Shown here one piece after another: positions 23,620 to 32,042 of a stretch of 64,000 nt of DNA. The notes under the pieces were generated by a model. That model was not told the origin of the DNA and searched no databases. It was given only the letters and a program-made list of their open reading frames with translations. Source of the stretch: CBDHGY01 sp965263325 (GTDB lineage: Bacteria > Pseudomonadota > Alphaproteobacteria > Caulobacterales > Hyphomonadaceae); the NCBI GenBank assembly GCA_965263325.1, contig CBDHGY010000002.1, positions 2,976,001 to 3,040,000 on the forward strand. Direction: 5' to 3'. Made by a program: the position numbers and the translations under genes. Numbering within the stretch: position 1 is the stretch's first letter; each line of letters begins with the position of its first letter.

Positions 23620-25517
23620 AGATCAAAAGCTTGTCAGATATCGAGATGTTTGAACAAACGCCTGCCCGAGAGCGGTGGCGCGGTGACAACGTGTACGATC
23701 TTATTCGCCGCTCTGCTCTCAAGTTCGCTGAGCGCCCAGCATTGAAATTTCAAAGCACGGCTGACCTCGACGAAGAACCACGAGGTATTACCTACAGCCA
23801 ATTGTTGGCGTCCATACACCGATGCGCAAACGCGCTGTATTCAGAAGGCGTAGGTGTTGGCGGAGTTACGGCCGTGATTATGCCTAACCTGCCTGAAACC
23901 TGTATCGCCATGTGGGGCGCTCAGACGCTGGGCATCGTTGCGCCGATTAATCCAATGCTGGAGCCTGAAGCGCTCAGGGACATACTGAACGAAAGCGACG
24001 CTGAAGCACTGATTGTGCAAGGTCCGGTATCCGGAAGTGACATATGGGAGAAAGTTCTAAGCATTCTCGATGAAGTGCCGAAACTGAAAGCTGTCTTTCG
24101 GGTTGACGTTGAAAGTGGTGAACCAGGCACAATTCAAGCAACGAGTAGTGGTGCAAAGATATTGGGCTTTAACTCAAATCTTAACGAACAAAACTCGGAA
24201 CAACTCGATTTTTTCCGAACGATATCGCCGGAAGATATCACGGCATACTTTCACACGGGTGGAACAACCGGACGACCAAAAATAGCGCGCCACAGTCATG
24301 CTAATCAAGTTCACCTAATTTCAATGATGGCCGACATGTTTGGGTTTGATGAAAACACGGTGGCGATCGGCGGCCTGCCGCTCTTTCACGTCAATTCCTT
24401 TTTCAATGCGGGTCTCAATCCGCTCGCGACCGGTGGGCATTCTGTATATTTAACTTCAGCTGGATTTCGTGACCGCGCGGTCGTTGAAAACCTATGGAAC
24501 CTCATCGCAAAGTATCGCGCGACATATTTTGCGACCGTACCAACGGTCGTTTCGTCTCTGCTCGAAGTGCCTATCGACAATGCTGACCTAAGCAGCATGG
24601 ACTTCATTATTTGCGGGGCTGCACCTATTGCACCGCAAGTTTTCAGTGAGTTCCAGGACCTTGTCGACATAACCGTTATGGAAGCCTACGGGATGACTGA
24701 GGGCACTCTGTTTAGCGCCGGAAACCCGCAGCACGGTGAAAAACGAGTCGGGTCCATTGGCATTCGTGTCCCGTACCAGCCGATGAAGTGCGTAATTCTA
24801 GATGAAAACAACAATTTTGTTCGTGATTGCGAGCCGAACGAAATTGGGACCATCGTATTTAAAGGCCCAAATGTATTTGCAGGCTACAAGCAAGAAGAGA
24901 AGAACCGCGAAGCGTTCATAGATGGTGAGTGGCTGATCAGCGGTGATCTCGCGCGCGAAGATGAGGACGGTTATTTCTGGATGACGGGCCGGTCAAAAGA
25001 CCTCATTATCCGGGGTGGTCACAATATCGATCCCAAAGTCATCGAAGATACGTTGTCTGCCCATCCGGCTGTTTCCTTGGCTGCCGCTGTTGGTCAACCT
25101 GACGCCTATGCCGGCGAGCTGCCATGCGCTTTCGTAACTCTCGGAGAGGAATGGGTTGGCAAACCGCCAACGGAGGACGAACTGAAAGCGTTTGCAAAAG
25201 AAAATATCCCCGAGCGGGCGGCCGCGCCGGTCATCGTTGAAATTCTGAGCGACATGCCGACGACCGCTGTCGGCAAAATATTCAAGCCAACCTTAAGAGA
25301 ACGCGCCATTGCGCGGGTTTTGACGAAGGAAGTGAGGAATGTCGCGCCGACTGGCACAGTCGAGGTTAGTCGAAGCGAACTTCACGGTGTTCTCGCGCAT
25401 ATCTCAGGTGTCAGTGATGTGGATCGAACCGAGGTCAAATCTGTTCTCGACACCTACACGGTCGCCTTTGAGTTCACCGGCCGCGCGCAAATTGAGACCG
25501 AAGGAGAAATCGCATGA
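23616..25517 (+). CDS. Acyl-CoA ligase, AMP-forming (633 aa)
   Basis: The GTG at 23616 is chosen over the ATG at 23574 because GGAGG (23604-23608) is correctly spaced and the start overlaps the lipocalin stop as GTGA. ANL-superfamily motifs: P-loop YFHTGGTTGRPK, EAYGMTE, the hinge GYFWMTGRSKDLIIRGGHNIDP and the catalytic Lys region AVGKIFKP. A distinct C-terminal extension of about 60 residues follows the usual end. It would adenylate and thioesterify a carboxylic acid, possibly an aryl-alkanoic side chain, preparing it for the enoyl-CoA hydratase-family protein encoded at 31374. Confidence 0.85.
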   Translation: MKIKSLSDIEMFEQTPARERWRGDNVYDLIRRSALKFAERPALKFQSTADLDEEPRGITYSQLLASIHRCANALYSEGVGVGGVTAVIMPNLPETCIAMWGAQTLGIVAPINPMLEPEALRDILNESDAEALIVQGPVSGSDIWEKVLSILDEVPKLKAVFRVDVESGEPGTIQATSSGAKILGFNSNLNEQNSEQLDFFRTISPEDITAYFHTGGTTGRPKIARHSHANQVHLISMMADMFGFDENTVAIGGLPLFHVNSFFNAGLNPLATGGHSVYLTSAGFRDRAVVENLWNLIAKYRATYFATVPTVVSSLLEVPIDNADLSSMDFIICGAAPIAPQVFSEFQDLVDITVMEAYGMTEGTLFSAGNPQHGEKRVGSIGIRVPYQPMKCVILDENNNFVRDCEPNEIGTIVFKGPNVFAGYKQEEKNREAFIDGEWLISGDLAREDEDGYFWMTGRSKDLIIRGGHNIDPKVIEDTLSAHPAVSLAAAVGQPDAYAGELPCAFVTLGEEWVGKPPTEDELKAFAKENIPERAAAPVIVEILSDMPTTAVGKIFKPTLRERAIARVLTKEVRNVAPTGTVEVSRSELHGVLAHISGVSDVDRTEVKSVLDTYTVAFEFTGRAQIETEGEIA

Positions 25518-27328
25518 CAAAAATACGTGCCTTGATCATGGGAGCTTTTGTTCTGTGCGGGTCAGCTTGTACTTCGCCAGCTCCTGAAAACTCAGCGACC
25601 AATGAGGTTGAAACTGAAGTCGCTGATGCCAGTGGCACAGCCACAGAAAACGACCGAAGCCCAAATTTTCTGATTGTCGTTGCCGATGATCTTGGTTGGT
25701 CTGACCTCGGTGCATTCGGTGGTGAAATTCGAACACCAAATCTCGATGCGCTGGCAGCTCGCGGAATGATGATGACACAATATTACGTTGCTCCGACGTG
25801 TTCGCCGACGCGCTCGATGTTGATGACAGGACTCGACAATCACCAGGCTGGTGTGGGGGCGATGGCCGGCATTATTGCGCCAAACCAAGTTGGGAACCGC
25901 AATTATGCCGCGCAGCTGCACGATGATGTTGTTACGATCGCGGAGGCACTTAAGGCGAATGGTTACGCAACTTTGATGTCTGGCAAATGGCACTTAGGCA
26001 CCGACCGTAACCAAACTCCGGATCAGCGCGGATTTGACCGTTCATTTACACTTCTAGAGGGCGGCGCGAGTCATTTTTCAGATATGAAGCCTATTCACCC
26101 AGGCGATCCTCCCGAATATCTGGAAGATGGCGAACATGCCACGCTGCCAGACGACTTTTACTCTTCTGTTCACTATACGGACAAATTAATCGAGTATCTG
26201 GATGAGGTCGATACAAGCAAGCCGTTTCTCGCATATCTTGCCTACACAGCGCCGCATGACCCGATTCAAGTGCCCCACGAGTGGCGTGATAAGTACAAGG
26301 GCCGATATGACGCTGGTCCGGTAAAAATCAGGATGGACCGTCTTGAAAGCCAAGTCTCAAAAGGCTTAACGCCGGAAAGCGTTTCGCTCTGGGACGTTCC
26401 GAACTTTCCACCTTCTGTTCCATTGCACCTTAAACCCTGGGAGCAGCGTCCAGATCGGGACAGAGCGCGAGCAGCGGAAGTCATGGAGATTTATGCTTCC
26501 ATGGTCGAACTCATGGATGAGCAGTTCAATCGCGTGATCGTAAAACTGGCAGAAAGAGGACAGTTAAATAATACTTACATATTGTTCTTTTCTGACAATG
26601 GTGCAAGCGCCGTTGCGCCGCTGGTCTATCCAGACAATACAGTCGAGTGGATGGCTGAAAATTGGCCAACCACCTTTACGGAAGTTGGAACCAAAGACGC
26701 CTTCTCTGTGATGGGGCGAGAATGGGCCAATGTCTCAAATACGCCATGGAGGCTGAACAAAGGTCAAATTGCAGAAGGTGGAACGCGTTCCCCATTTATC
26801 GTGACAGGTCCTGGCATTCTGGCCGGTTCAGTATCGCCAGAGCTTGCGCATGTTCAGGATATCGCGCCCACAATTTTAGACATTGCCGGAATCCCAGTGC
26901 AGGGAAATTCATTATATGAAAACAAACTAAAACCCCAAGGTGTATCGCTGGCGGGCGTCTGGACTGCTGGAGAGGCAAGTCCGAGGACAAGCTTCGGAAT
27001 GGAACTATTCGGCAATGGTGCCTTTCGTGAAGGCGATTGGAAGATTACCAAAATCAACCGACCACAGGGTTCCGGAGAGTGGGAACTCTTCAATCTTGCG
27101 AAGGATCCGGGGGAAACAAACAATCTGGCAAAATCAGAGCCAGAACGCCTCGCGCAATTGCTCACCTCTTATGAAGAATATGAGAAAGAAAATGGCGTGA
27201 TCCCGCCGAGCGAACCCCCAAAAATACGTCTGCGCCAAATCTATACCGAACCTTGTGATCAGGTGTGTGAGAAAGCGTTTGCAGATTTCGAAGCTGCGCA
27301 ACGTGCGCGAGCAGCGCAACCAAATTAA
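25514..27328 (+). CDS. Type I sulfatase, arylsulfatase-like lipoprotein (604 aa)
   Basis: An N-terminal lipoprotein signal (lipobox GSAC) and a Thr/Glu-rich linker lead to a formylglycine-dependent sulfatase domain. The Ca ligands are in VADDLGWSD (about 57-64), the modification site is Cys96 in TCSPTRSMLMTG (C-x-P-x-R), GKWHLG follows, and the later Asp-Asn metal pair is in FFSDNGAS. It should hydrolyse a sulfate ester in the periplasm or at the envelope once Cys96 is converted to formylglycine. The start overlaps the ligase stop (ATGA). This implies that a sulfated substrate, or sulfate removal before uptake, is part of the pathway. Confidence 0.88.
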   Translation: MTKIRALIMGAFVLCGSACTSPAPENSATNEVETEVADASGTATENDRSPNFLIVVADDLGWSDLGAFGGEIRTPNLDALAARGMMMTQYYVAPTCSPTRSMLMTGLDNHQAGVGAMAGIIAPNQVGNRNYAAQLHDDVVTIAEALKANGYATLMSGKWHLGTDRNQTPDQRGFDRSFTLLEGGASHFSDMKPIHPGDPPEYLEDGEHATLPDDFYSSVHYTDKLIEYLDEVDTSKPFLAYLAYTAPHDPIQVPHEWRDKYKGRYDAGPVKIRMDRLESQVSKGLTPESVSLWDVPNFPPSVPLHLKPWEQRPDRDRARAAEVMEIYASMVELMDEQFNRVIVKLAERGQLNNTYILFFSDNGASAVAPLVYPDNTVEWMAENWPTTFTEVGTKDAFSVMGREWANVSNTPWRLNKGQIAEGGTRSPFIVTGPGILAGSVSPELAHVQDIAPTILDIAGIPVQGNSLYENKLKPQGVSLAGVWTAGEASPRTSFGMELFGNGAFREGDWKITKINRPQGSGEWELFNLAKDPGETNNLAKSEPERLAQLLTSYEEYEKENGVIPPSEPPKIRLRQIYTEPCDQVCEKAFADFEAAQRARAAQPN

Positions 27329-27342
27329 GAAGGATGGCTTTT

Positions 27343-28437
27343 ATGAAACCCTATGCTGACATGATTAAGAGCGTGAAGGACTACATCCGACTACCCTTTG
27401 TCTATGAGCATTGGTATATGGCCGGTGTTGGGAGTGAATTCACTGATAAGCCAATAGCGAAGACATTGCTCAATCGTTCACTGGTCTTTTATCGAACCGA
27501 ATCTGGCGATGTCAAAGCGATGCAGAACCGGTGTCTGCATCGCTCCTTCCCGCTGTCTGAGGGCTACCGTGAAGGCGATAATCTGGTCTGCCGCTATCAT
27601 GGCATCCGGTATACGCCTGATGGTGAGATTGCCCGCATTCCTTGCCAGGCGCAGGCCTCAAACAAAAAGTTGCGAACCTATCCGATTAGAGAAGCCGGGC
27701 CACTCGTTTTCATCTGGATGGGTGATCCAGACAATGTCGGTCCCTTCCCGGACTTTAGCCATCTTGCCGATCCCAATTATCGCACCCTTTATGACTTTAT
27801 CGTCCTCGAAGGAAACTACCTTCTGATGGCGGAGAATCTGAACGATTTCACCCACTTTGCGTATCTCCACAAAGACACATTCGCCTTCGACGACAGCTTT
27901 ATGGACCTACCCCTAGAGATAAAGAATATTGATGGCCGCATTTGGTGTAATCGCATTGATCGCAATTCGCCAATTGCGAAGGGCTTTGTTCCTCCAAGCT
28001 ATCTGCAAGAAGCTGAAGGCAAATATGTCGAACGCCATGATGGCGGCATGTTCTTAACACCGGGAATTTTCCTCGGAAATGCCCCGCTCTTCATTGGCAC
28101 CGAAGATGACCCCAATCGCCGCGTGCTCAACCAGCGTATTGCCCATTATATTACGCCCGAAACCGAAACCACGAGTCATTACTGGTGGTCAGTCTCTACC
28201 GATTACGAGCAGAATAACGACATGTTTTTTCAGATGCTCAAACCGCGTCTCGACCAAGGCTTCAATGAAGACAAATGGGCCGTTCGGCACATGCAAAAAC
28301 TGCTCGATAATGACAAAATCGAATTCGATGAAATGGTCATTGCAGGCGACAAAGCCGGCTTGCTCTATCGGCGCGTCATGCTCGATTGGGTGCAAGCCGA
28401 ATATGGCGATGCTCCAGCTGAGCTTGAACCCGCATAG
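27343..28437 (+). CDS. Rieske non-heme iron oxygenase (364 aa)
   Basis: The ATG at 27343 (MKPYADM) has AAGGA at proper spacing. The ATG at 27334 is crowded against that site. The Rieske [2Fe-2S] cluster is bound by Cys64-x-His66 (RCLHRS) and Cys83-x2-His86 (VCRYHG). The mononuclear-iron motif follows in AENLNDFTHFAYLHKDTF. The length and single-subunit layout match vanillate O-demethylase and dicamba or carbazole-type oxygenases. It would hydroxylate or O-demethylate an aromatic ring with electrons from a separate reductase. No ferredoxin or reductase gene is in this window, so electron transfer must come from elsewhere. Confidence 0.86.
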   Translation: MKPYADMIKSVKDYIRLPFVYEHWYMAGVGSEFTDKPIAKTLLNRSLVFYRTESGDVKAMQNRCLHRSFPLSEGYREGDNLVCRYHGIRYTPDGEIARIPCQAQASNKKLRTYPIREAGPLVFIWMGDPDNVGPFPDFSHLADPNYRTLYDFIVLEGNYLLMAENLNDFTHFAYLHKDTFAFDDSFMDLPLEIKNIDGRIWCNRIDRNSPIAKGFVPPSYLQEAEGKYVERHDGGMFLTPGIFLGNAPLFIGTEDDPNRRVLNQRIAHYITPETETTSHYWWSVSTDYEQNNDMFFQMLKPRLDQGFNEDKWAVRHMQKLLDNDKIEFDEMVIAGDKAGLLYRRVMLDWVQAEYGDAPAELEPA

Positions 28438-28453
28438 CCCGAGAGGCTCGATT

Positions 28454-29320
28454 ATGCCGCAACTACTCGACTCTGATGTCCAGACCAAGGAAGTGCTCGA
28501 TTGGGAAGGCGTTCACCTGTTTCATTTCATGGGCTCGTCGTGTTCTCAGAAGACCCGGATATTCTTGAATTTGAAAGGGATTGATTGGCAATCTCATCAT
28601 GTTGATGTGCCGGCACATGAGAACTATGGTGAGCGCTATATGGGTATTAATCCTCGCGGGCTTGTGCCCGCGCTGGTGCATGATGGCCAGGTCATCATTG
28701 AAAGCAATGATATCCTTGAGCACCTTGAGGCGGCGTTTCCTGAACCTCGCCTAATTCCTGCCGGTGAAGAAGGTATCGTTCACAAAATGTTGAAGCATGA
28801 AGACGACCTTCACCTCGATCTTCGTTCACTTTCAATGCGATATGCTTTTGGTCCGGGAGCTGGCCAGCGCAGCTCTGATTTGTTGAAGCAGTACGAAAGT
28901 GCGGGCTCAGGAACAGTTGGCGGCTCGGTTGATCCGCACAAAGCGGTTGAGTTAAAATTCTTCCAGGACCTTGCCGAAAATGGCGGCGTGCCGGACGATG
29001 ACGTTAAACGTGCAGCCACCAATTTTCATGCCGCCTTCTCTGATCTGAACAACCGTCTCTCAGACTCTGAGTTCCTGCTTGGTGACGCGCTCAGCGTGTT
29101 GGACATTGCCTGGTATATCTATGCAGCTCGGCTCACAGATGCTGGATACCCGTTATCAGAACAACATCCGCGTCTAGCGGCCTGGTTCGATCGTTTGCAT
29201 GTCAGACCAGAATTCAGCCGTGAGGTTCAAGCACCACCACCGCTAATCGCCGCCCGTGAGAAATGGCAAGCTGAGCAAGCTGCAAAAGGAAAATCGCTCG
29301 CACAACTTGCTGGCTTCTAA
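28454..29320 (+). CDS. Glutathione S-transferase with S-x-C-S-x-K-x-R motif (288 aa)
   Basis: The open frame extends upstream to 28079 inside the Rieske gene, but the ATG at 28454 begins the real GST. The thioredoxin fold has HFMGSSCSQKTRIFLN with a cysteine in the pattern of PcpC/LinD-type enzymes, GLVPALVHDG (cis-Pro) and ESNDILEHLE (glutathione gamma-Glu site). A helical C-terminal domain with FLLGDALSVLDIAWY follows. It is the second island GST with this active-site wording and the third GST overall. Thiol-dependent dehalogenation, beta-ether cleavage or isomerisation are the reasonable activities. Confidence 0.8.
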   Translation: MPQLLDSDVQTKEVLDWEGVHLFHFMGSSCSQKTRIFLNLKGIDWQSHHVDVPAHENYGERYMGINPRGLVPALVHDGQVIIESNDILEHLEAAFPEPRLIPAGEEGIVHKMLKHEDDLHLDLRSLSMRYAFGPGAGQRSSDLLKQYESAGSGTVGGSVDPHKAVELKFFQDLAENGGVPDDDVKRAATNFHAAFSDLNNRLSDSEFLLGDALSVLDIAWYIYAARLTDAGYPLSEQHPRLAAWFDRLHVRPEFSREVQAPPPLIAAREKWQAEQAAKGKSLAQLAGF

Positions 29321-29359
29321 ATCGCTTAATCATAAGAACTATTCACCCTGGAGACCAAA

Positions 29360-29668
29360 ATGAAGAAACTGCTCATCACCGGTATCACGGCCATTTCAAT
29401 AGCTGCCTTATCGCAAGCAGAAGAGACAGCGCCCGAACATGATCGACATGCCGCTTGTGTTGCTGACGTGACTGCAAAAGCGGAAACAGCTGGCGAAACT
29501 GTCAAAGACGCAGGCGCAATGTGCAAATGCCTCGGCGAGAGCATCATGCCGAACCCTGCGTTGCTCGAGGAGATCGATGCGGCTGGCGGACTGCCGCCAA
29601 AAGAAGAAGCAAGCGATGAGCTCAAAAAGGTAGTTGAAGCCTGCATTGCTGCAGACAAAGCCTCATAG
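29360..29668 (+). CDS. Small secreted Cys-containing protein (102 aa), unknown
   Basis: A Sec signal peptide of about 20 residues is followed by an acidic, helical mature domain with four cysteines (HAACVAD, AGAMCKCLG, EACIAAD). They are spaced to form two disulfides, so it should be periplasmic. GGAG six bases before the ATG supports the start. I do not recognise the family. Its place between a GST and a YCII-like gene suggests a cargo-binding or redox role in the envelope part of the pathway, but this is guesswork. Confidence 0.65.
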   Translation: MKKLLITGITAISIAALSQAEETAPEHDRHAACVADVTAKAETAGETVKDAGAMCKCLGESIMPNPALLEEIDAAGGLPPKEEASDELKKVVEACIAADKAS

Positions 29669-29692
29669 CTTTTTCAGGAAAGGAGCGCTCTC

Positions 29693-30175
29693 ATGAACCA
29701 CATGTTCTCTCACTCGATCAAGGCAATGGCTATAATTGGAAGCGTTCTTTTAGCCTCGTGCGCAAATGTTGGATTGGCTCAGGAGGAAGCTCCCAAACCG
29801 CCTCCAGACCTAAAGGAACGCGTTTCCGGGTTCCTGAATATGGAACTCTACGTGTACGAGACGCGTATCGCCGGCGACCCGGCAAAAGTGATTGAAAATC
29901 TAGAGTCTCACCTCGACTATCAGGTGAAACTTCAAAATGAAGGTATCATGTTTGGTGCAGGTCCTTTGCAGGAAGAGGGCGCGCCGCCGTTTCCGCCTGT
30001 TGCCGGAATGATTATAATCAGAGCGGGATCATTCGATGAGGCACGCGCAATTGCGGATGCTGATCCGATGCATTCGAGCGGCGCCAGAACCTACACGCTG
30101 CGAAAATGGACAATGAATGAAGGGTCGCTTGATCTTACCGTGAAGTTTTCAGGACAATCTGTCGAACTCAAATAG
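29693..30175 (+). CDS. YCII-like domain lipoprotein (160 aa)
   Basis: Lipoprotein signal (lipobox LLASC), then a YCII/DGPF-type alpha-beta domain: HLDYQVKLQNEGIMFGAGPL, GMIIIRAGSFDEARAIADAD and HSSGARTYTLRKWTMNEG. Most YCII proteins are cytoplasmic; an exported one is unusual. One family member, TftG, removes chloride from chlorohydroxyhydroquinone. That is interesting beside the LinD-like GST, but the envelope location argues against a direct equivalent. A good ribosome-binding site (AGGAAAGGAG) precedes the ATG at 29693. Confidence 0.68.
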   Translation: MNHMFSHSIKAMAIIGSVLLASCANVGLAQEEAPKPPPDLKERVSGFLNMELYVYETRIAGDPAKVIENLESHLDYQVKLQNEGIMFGAGPLQEEGAPPFPPVAGMIIIRAGSFDEARAIADADPMHSSGARTYTLRKWTMNEGSLDLTVKFSGQSVELK

Positions 30176-30186
30176 GGAACAGGTCA

Positions 30187-31359
30187 GTGAACACTCCAGA
30201 AAGCGAGGTCGACCTGTTCAGCGATGACACGCTGCAAAACACAGAACAGGTCTATAAGCAATTGCGAGATACAGGTGCGATCGTCAATCTGCCCGCAAAT
30301 GGCCTCTATGCCATCACTCGATTTGATGCAGTACGCGCAGGTCTGCGGGCGGATTCTATTCTCATAAGTGGCAAGGGCGTCGCTGCGAACGATTTCATGA
30401 ACGGGGTTCCGTCACACACGACCCTGATAAGCGATGGCGCGCTACACAAAAAACGACGTGATATACTGATGCGGCCCTTAGGTCCCGGCGCGCTGCAATC
30501 AGTCAAAGACCGAATTGCGACGTCAGCGGACTCACTTGTTCAAGACCTCGTTGGCCGCGATCAGTTTTGCGGCGTGAAAGATTTTGCATCTCACCTGCCA
30601 GTCTCTATTGTCGCGGATCTGATCGGGCTGGAAGAATCCGGCCGCGAAAATATGCTCGATTGGGCGGCCGCGACGTTTGACGCGCTGGGCCCCATGAATA
30701 GTCGCACCGAACGGGCGCTACAAACTGCGATGGGTCTGATCGCGTATGTGCAAACGTTAAGCCCAGATTCTGTCAAACCCGGCGGTTGGGCCGAAGCCAT
30801 CTTAAATGAAGTGCCCGCGGGTATTCTCGCACCTGAGGAAGCCGCAATGATGGTGGTCGACTATGTTGCGCCCGCGTTGGATACAACGATCCTGGCAAGC
30901 GCCCAGATGCTGTGGCGGCTTGCTTCAACGCCGGGCGCATTTGATTGTTTAAAGTCTGATCCAGATTTGATCCCATCGGTCGTCAATGAAAGTGTCAGAT
31001 TAGCGTCCCCAATTCGCGAATTCACTCGGTACGCGGCCGAGAATTATACCACTTCAGATGGCACGATACCGTCAGGTGCGCGCGTGGCGGTACTTTACGC
31101 GAGTGCCAATTGGGATGACCGTCATTATCCAAATGCCGACCAATTCCAGATCGACCGTAATCCGCGCGATCATGTCGGCTGGGGACATGGCCAGCATTCT
31201 TGTGCAGGCATGCACCTCGCCCGGATGGAAATGGAAGCTCTTGCGCGAGCTTTAGTAAAGCATGTTTCTTCGATAGAATGTGAGGAACCGGTGCCCATTA
31301 TAAACAATGTTCTCCAGGGTTTTTCAGAACTCCCCACTGAATTTGGACGTGCTGCATAA
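30187..31359 (+). CDS. Cytochrome P450 (390 aa)
   Basis: A class I bacterial P450. The I-helix segment DYVAPALDTT (about 225-234), the ExxR motif in NESVRLAS (Glu268, Arg271) and the heme-thiolate loop WGHGQHSCAG with Cys339 are visible. Trp replaces the usual Phe at the first position of the heme loop. It starts with GTG at 30187. It would oxidise the substrate (hydroxylation, O-dealkylation or ring oxidation). No ferredoxin or ferredoxin reductase gene lies nearby, so redox partners must be encoded elsewhere. It lies 11 bp after the YCII-like gene. Confidence 0.87.
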   Translation: MNTPESEVDLFSDDTLQNTEQVYKQLRDTGAIVNLPANGLYAITRFDAVRAGLRADSILISGKGVAANDFMNGVPSHTTLISDGALHKKRRDILMRPLGPGALQSVKDRIATSADSLVQDLVGRDQFCGVKDFASHLPVSIVADLIGLEESGRENMLDWAAATFDALGPMNSRTERALQTAMGLIAYVQTLSPDSVKPGGWAEAILNEVPAGILAPEEAAMMVVDYVAPALDTTILASAQMLWRLASTPGAFDCLKSDPDLIPSVVNESVRLASPIREFTRYAAENYTTSDGTIPSGARVAVLYASANWDDRHYPNADQFQIDRNPRDHVGWGHGQHSCAGMHLARMEMEALARALVKHVSSIECEEPVPIINNVLQGFSELPTEFGRAA

Positions 31360-31373
31360 AGGGCAATTTTGTC

Positions 31374-32042
31374 ATGTCACTCACTTACGAAACATCGGGG
31401 AAACTGGCGATCGTTCAATGGGATGACGGCAAAGCAAACGCTGTAAACCCGGTGCTTGTCGGCGAGATGAATGCATATCTGGACGAAGCAAATGCCAAGG
31501 CAGATGCTTTGGTCATTGCGGGTCGGCCAGGGGTTTTTTGTGGCGGTTTCGATCTAAAGATATTGCGAGACGGTTCCGAACAGGACATCGAAGATATGAT
31601 TGACGGCGGCGGGGATTTGGCCGCCCGTCTTTTTTCGTATTCGAAGCCTGTCGTAATGGCATGTACCGGGCACGCAATTGCACAAGGCGCTGCATTTTTG
31701 ATGGCGGCAGATCTCCGCGTTGGGGCGACTGGTGACTTCAAACTCGGTTTGAACGAAACCCAAATAGACATGGTGCTCCGTCACTTTGGCCCAACGCTCG
31801 CAAAAGCAAGATTGTCAAAACGATACTGGACGCGCGCTGCAATTCTCGGCGAATTGTTTTCACCAGAGGACGCCGTTGAAGTTGGGTATCTCGATTATGT
31901 GACGGATCCCGATGATGTCATTGAAACCGCAATCTCCCATGCGCGTCAATATACGCAACTTCCGCCACAAGCTTTTGCTCAAAACAAATTGCTTATGAGA
32001 CGCGAGGCAATTGAAGCACTAGCAACAAAGGTACCACTTTAA
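31374..32042 (+). CDS. Enoyl-CoA hydratase/isomerase-family protein (222 aa)
   Basis: Crotonase fold: the oxyanion-hole strands are in DALVIAGRPGVFCGGFDLK and CTGHAIAQGAAFLMAADLRVGATGDFKLGLNETQIDM. It is shorter than the classical ~260 aa, lacking part of the C-terminal helices, as in several short isomerase-type members. It probably acts on a CoA thioester made by the ligase encoded at 23616, in side-chain shortening or hydration. The stop and the next start overlap by one base (TAATG). Confidence 0.82.
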   Translation: MSLTYETSGKLAIVQWDDGKANAVNPVLVGEMNAYLDEANAKADALVIAGRPGVFCGGFDLKILRDGSEQDIEDMIDGGGDLAARLFSYSKPVVMACTGHAIAQGAAFLMAADLRVGATGDFKLGLNETQIDMVLRHFGPTLAKARLSKRYWTRAAILGELFSPEDAVEVGYLDYVTDPDDVIETAISHARQYTQLPPQAFAQNKLLMRREAIEALATKVPL

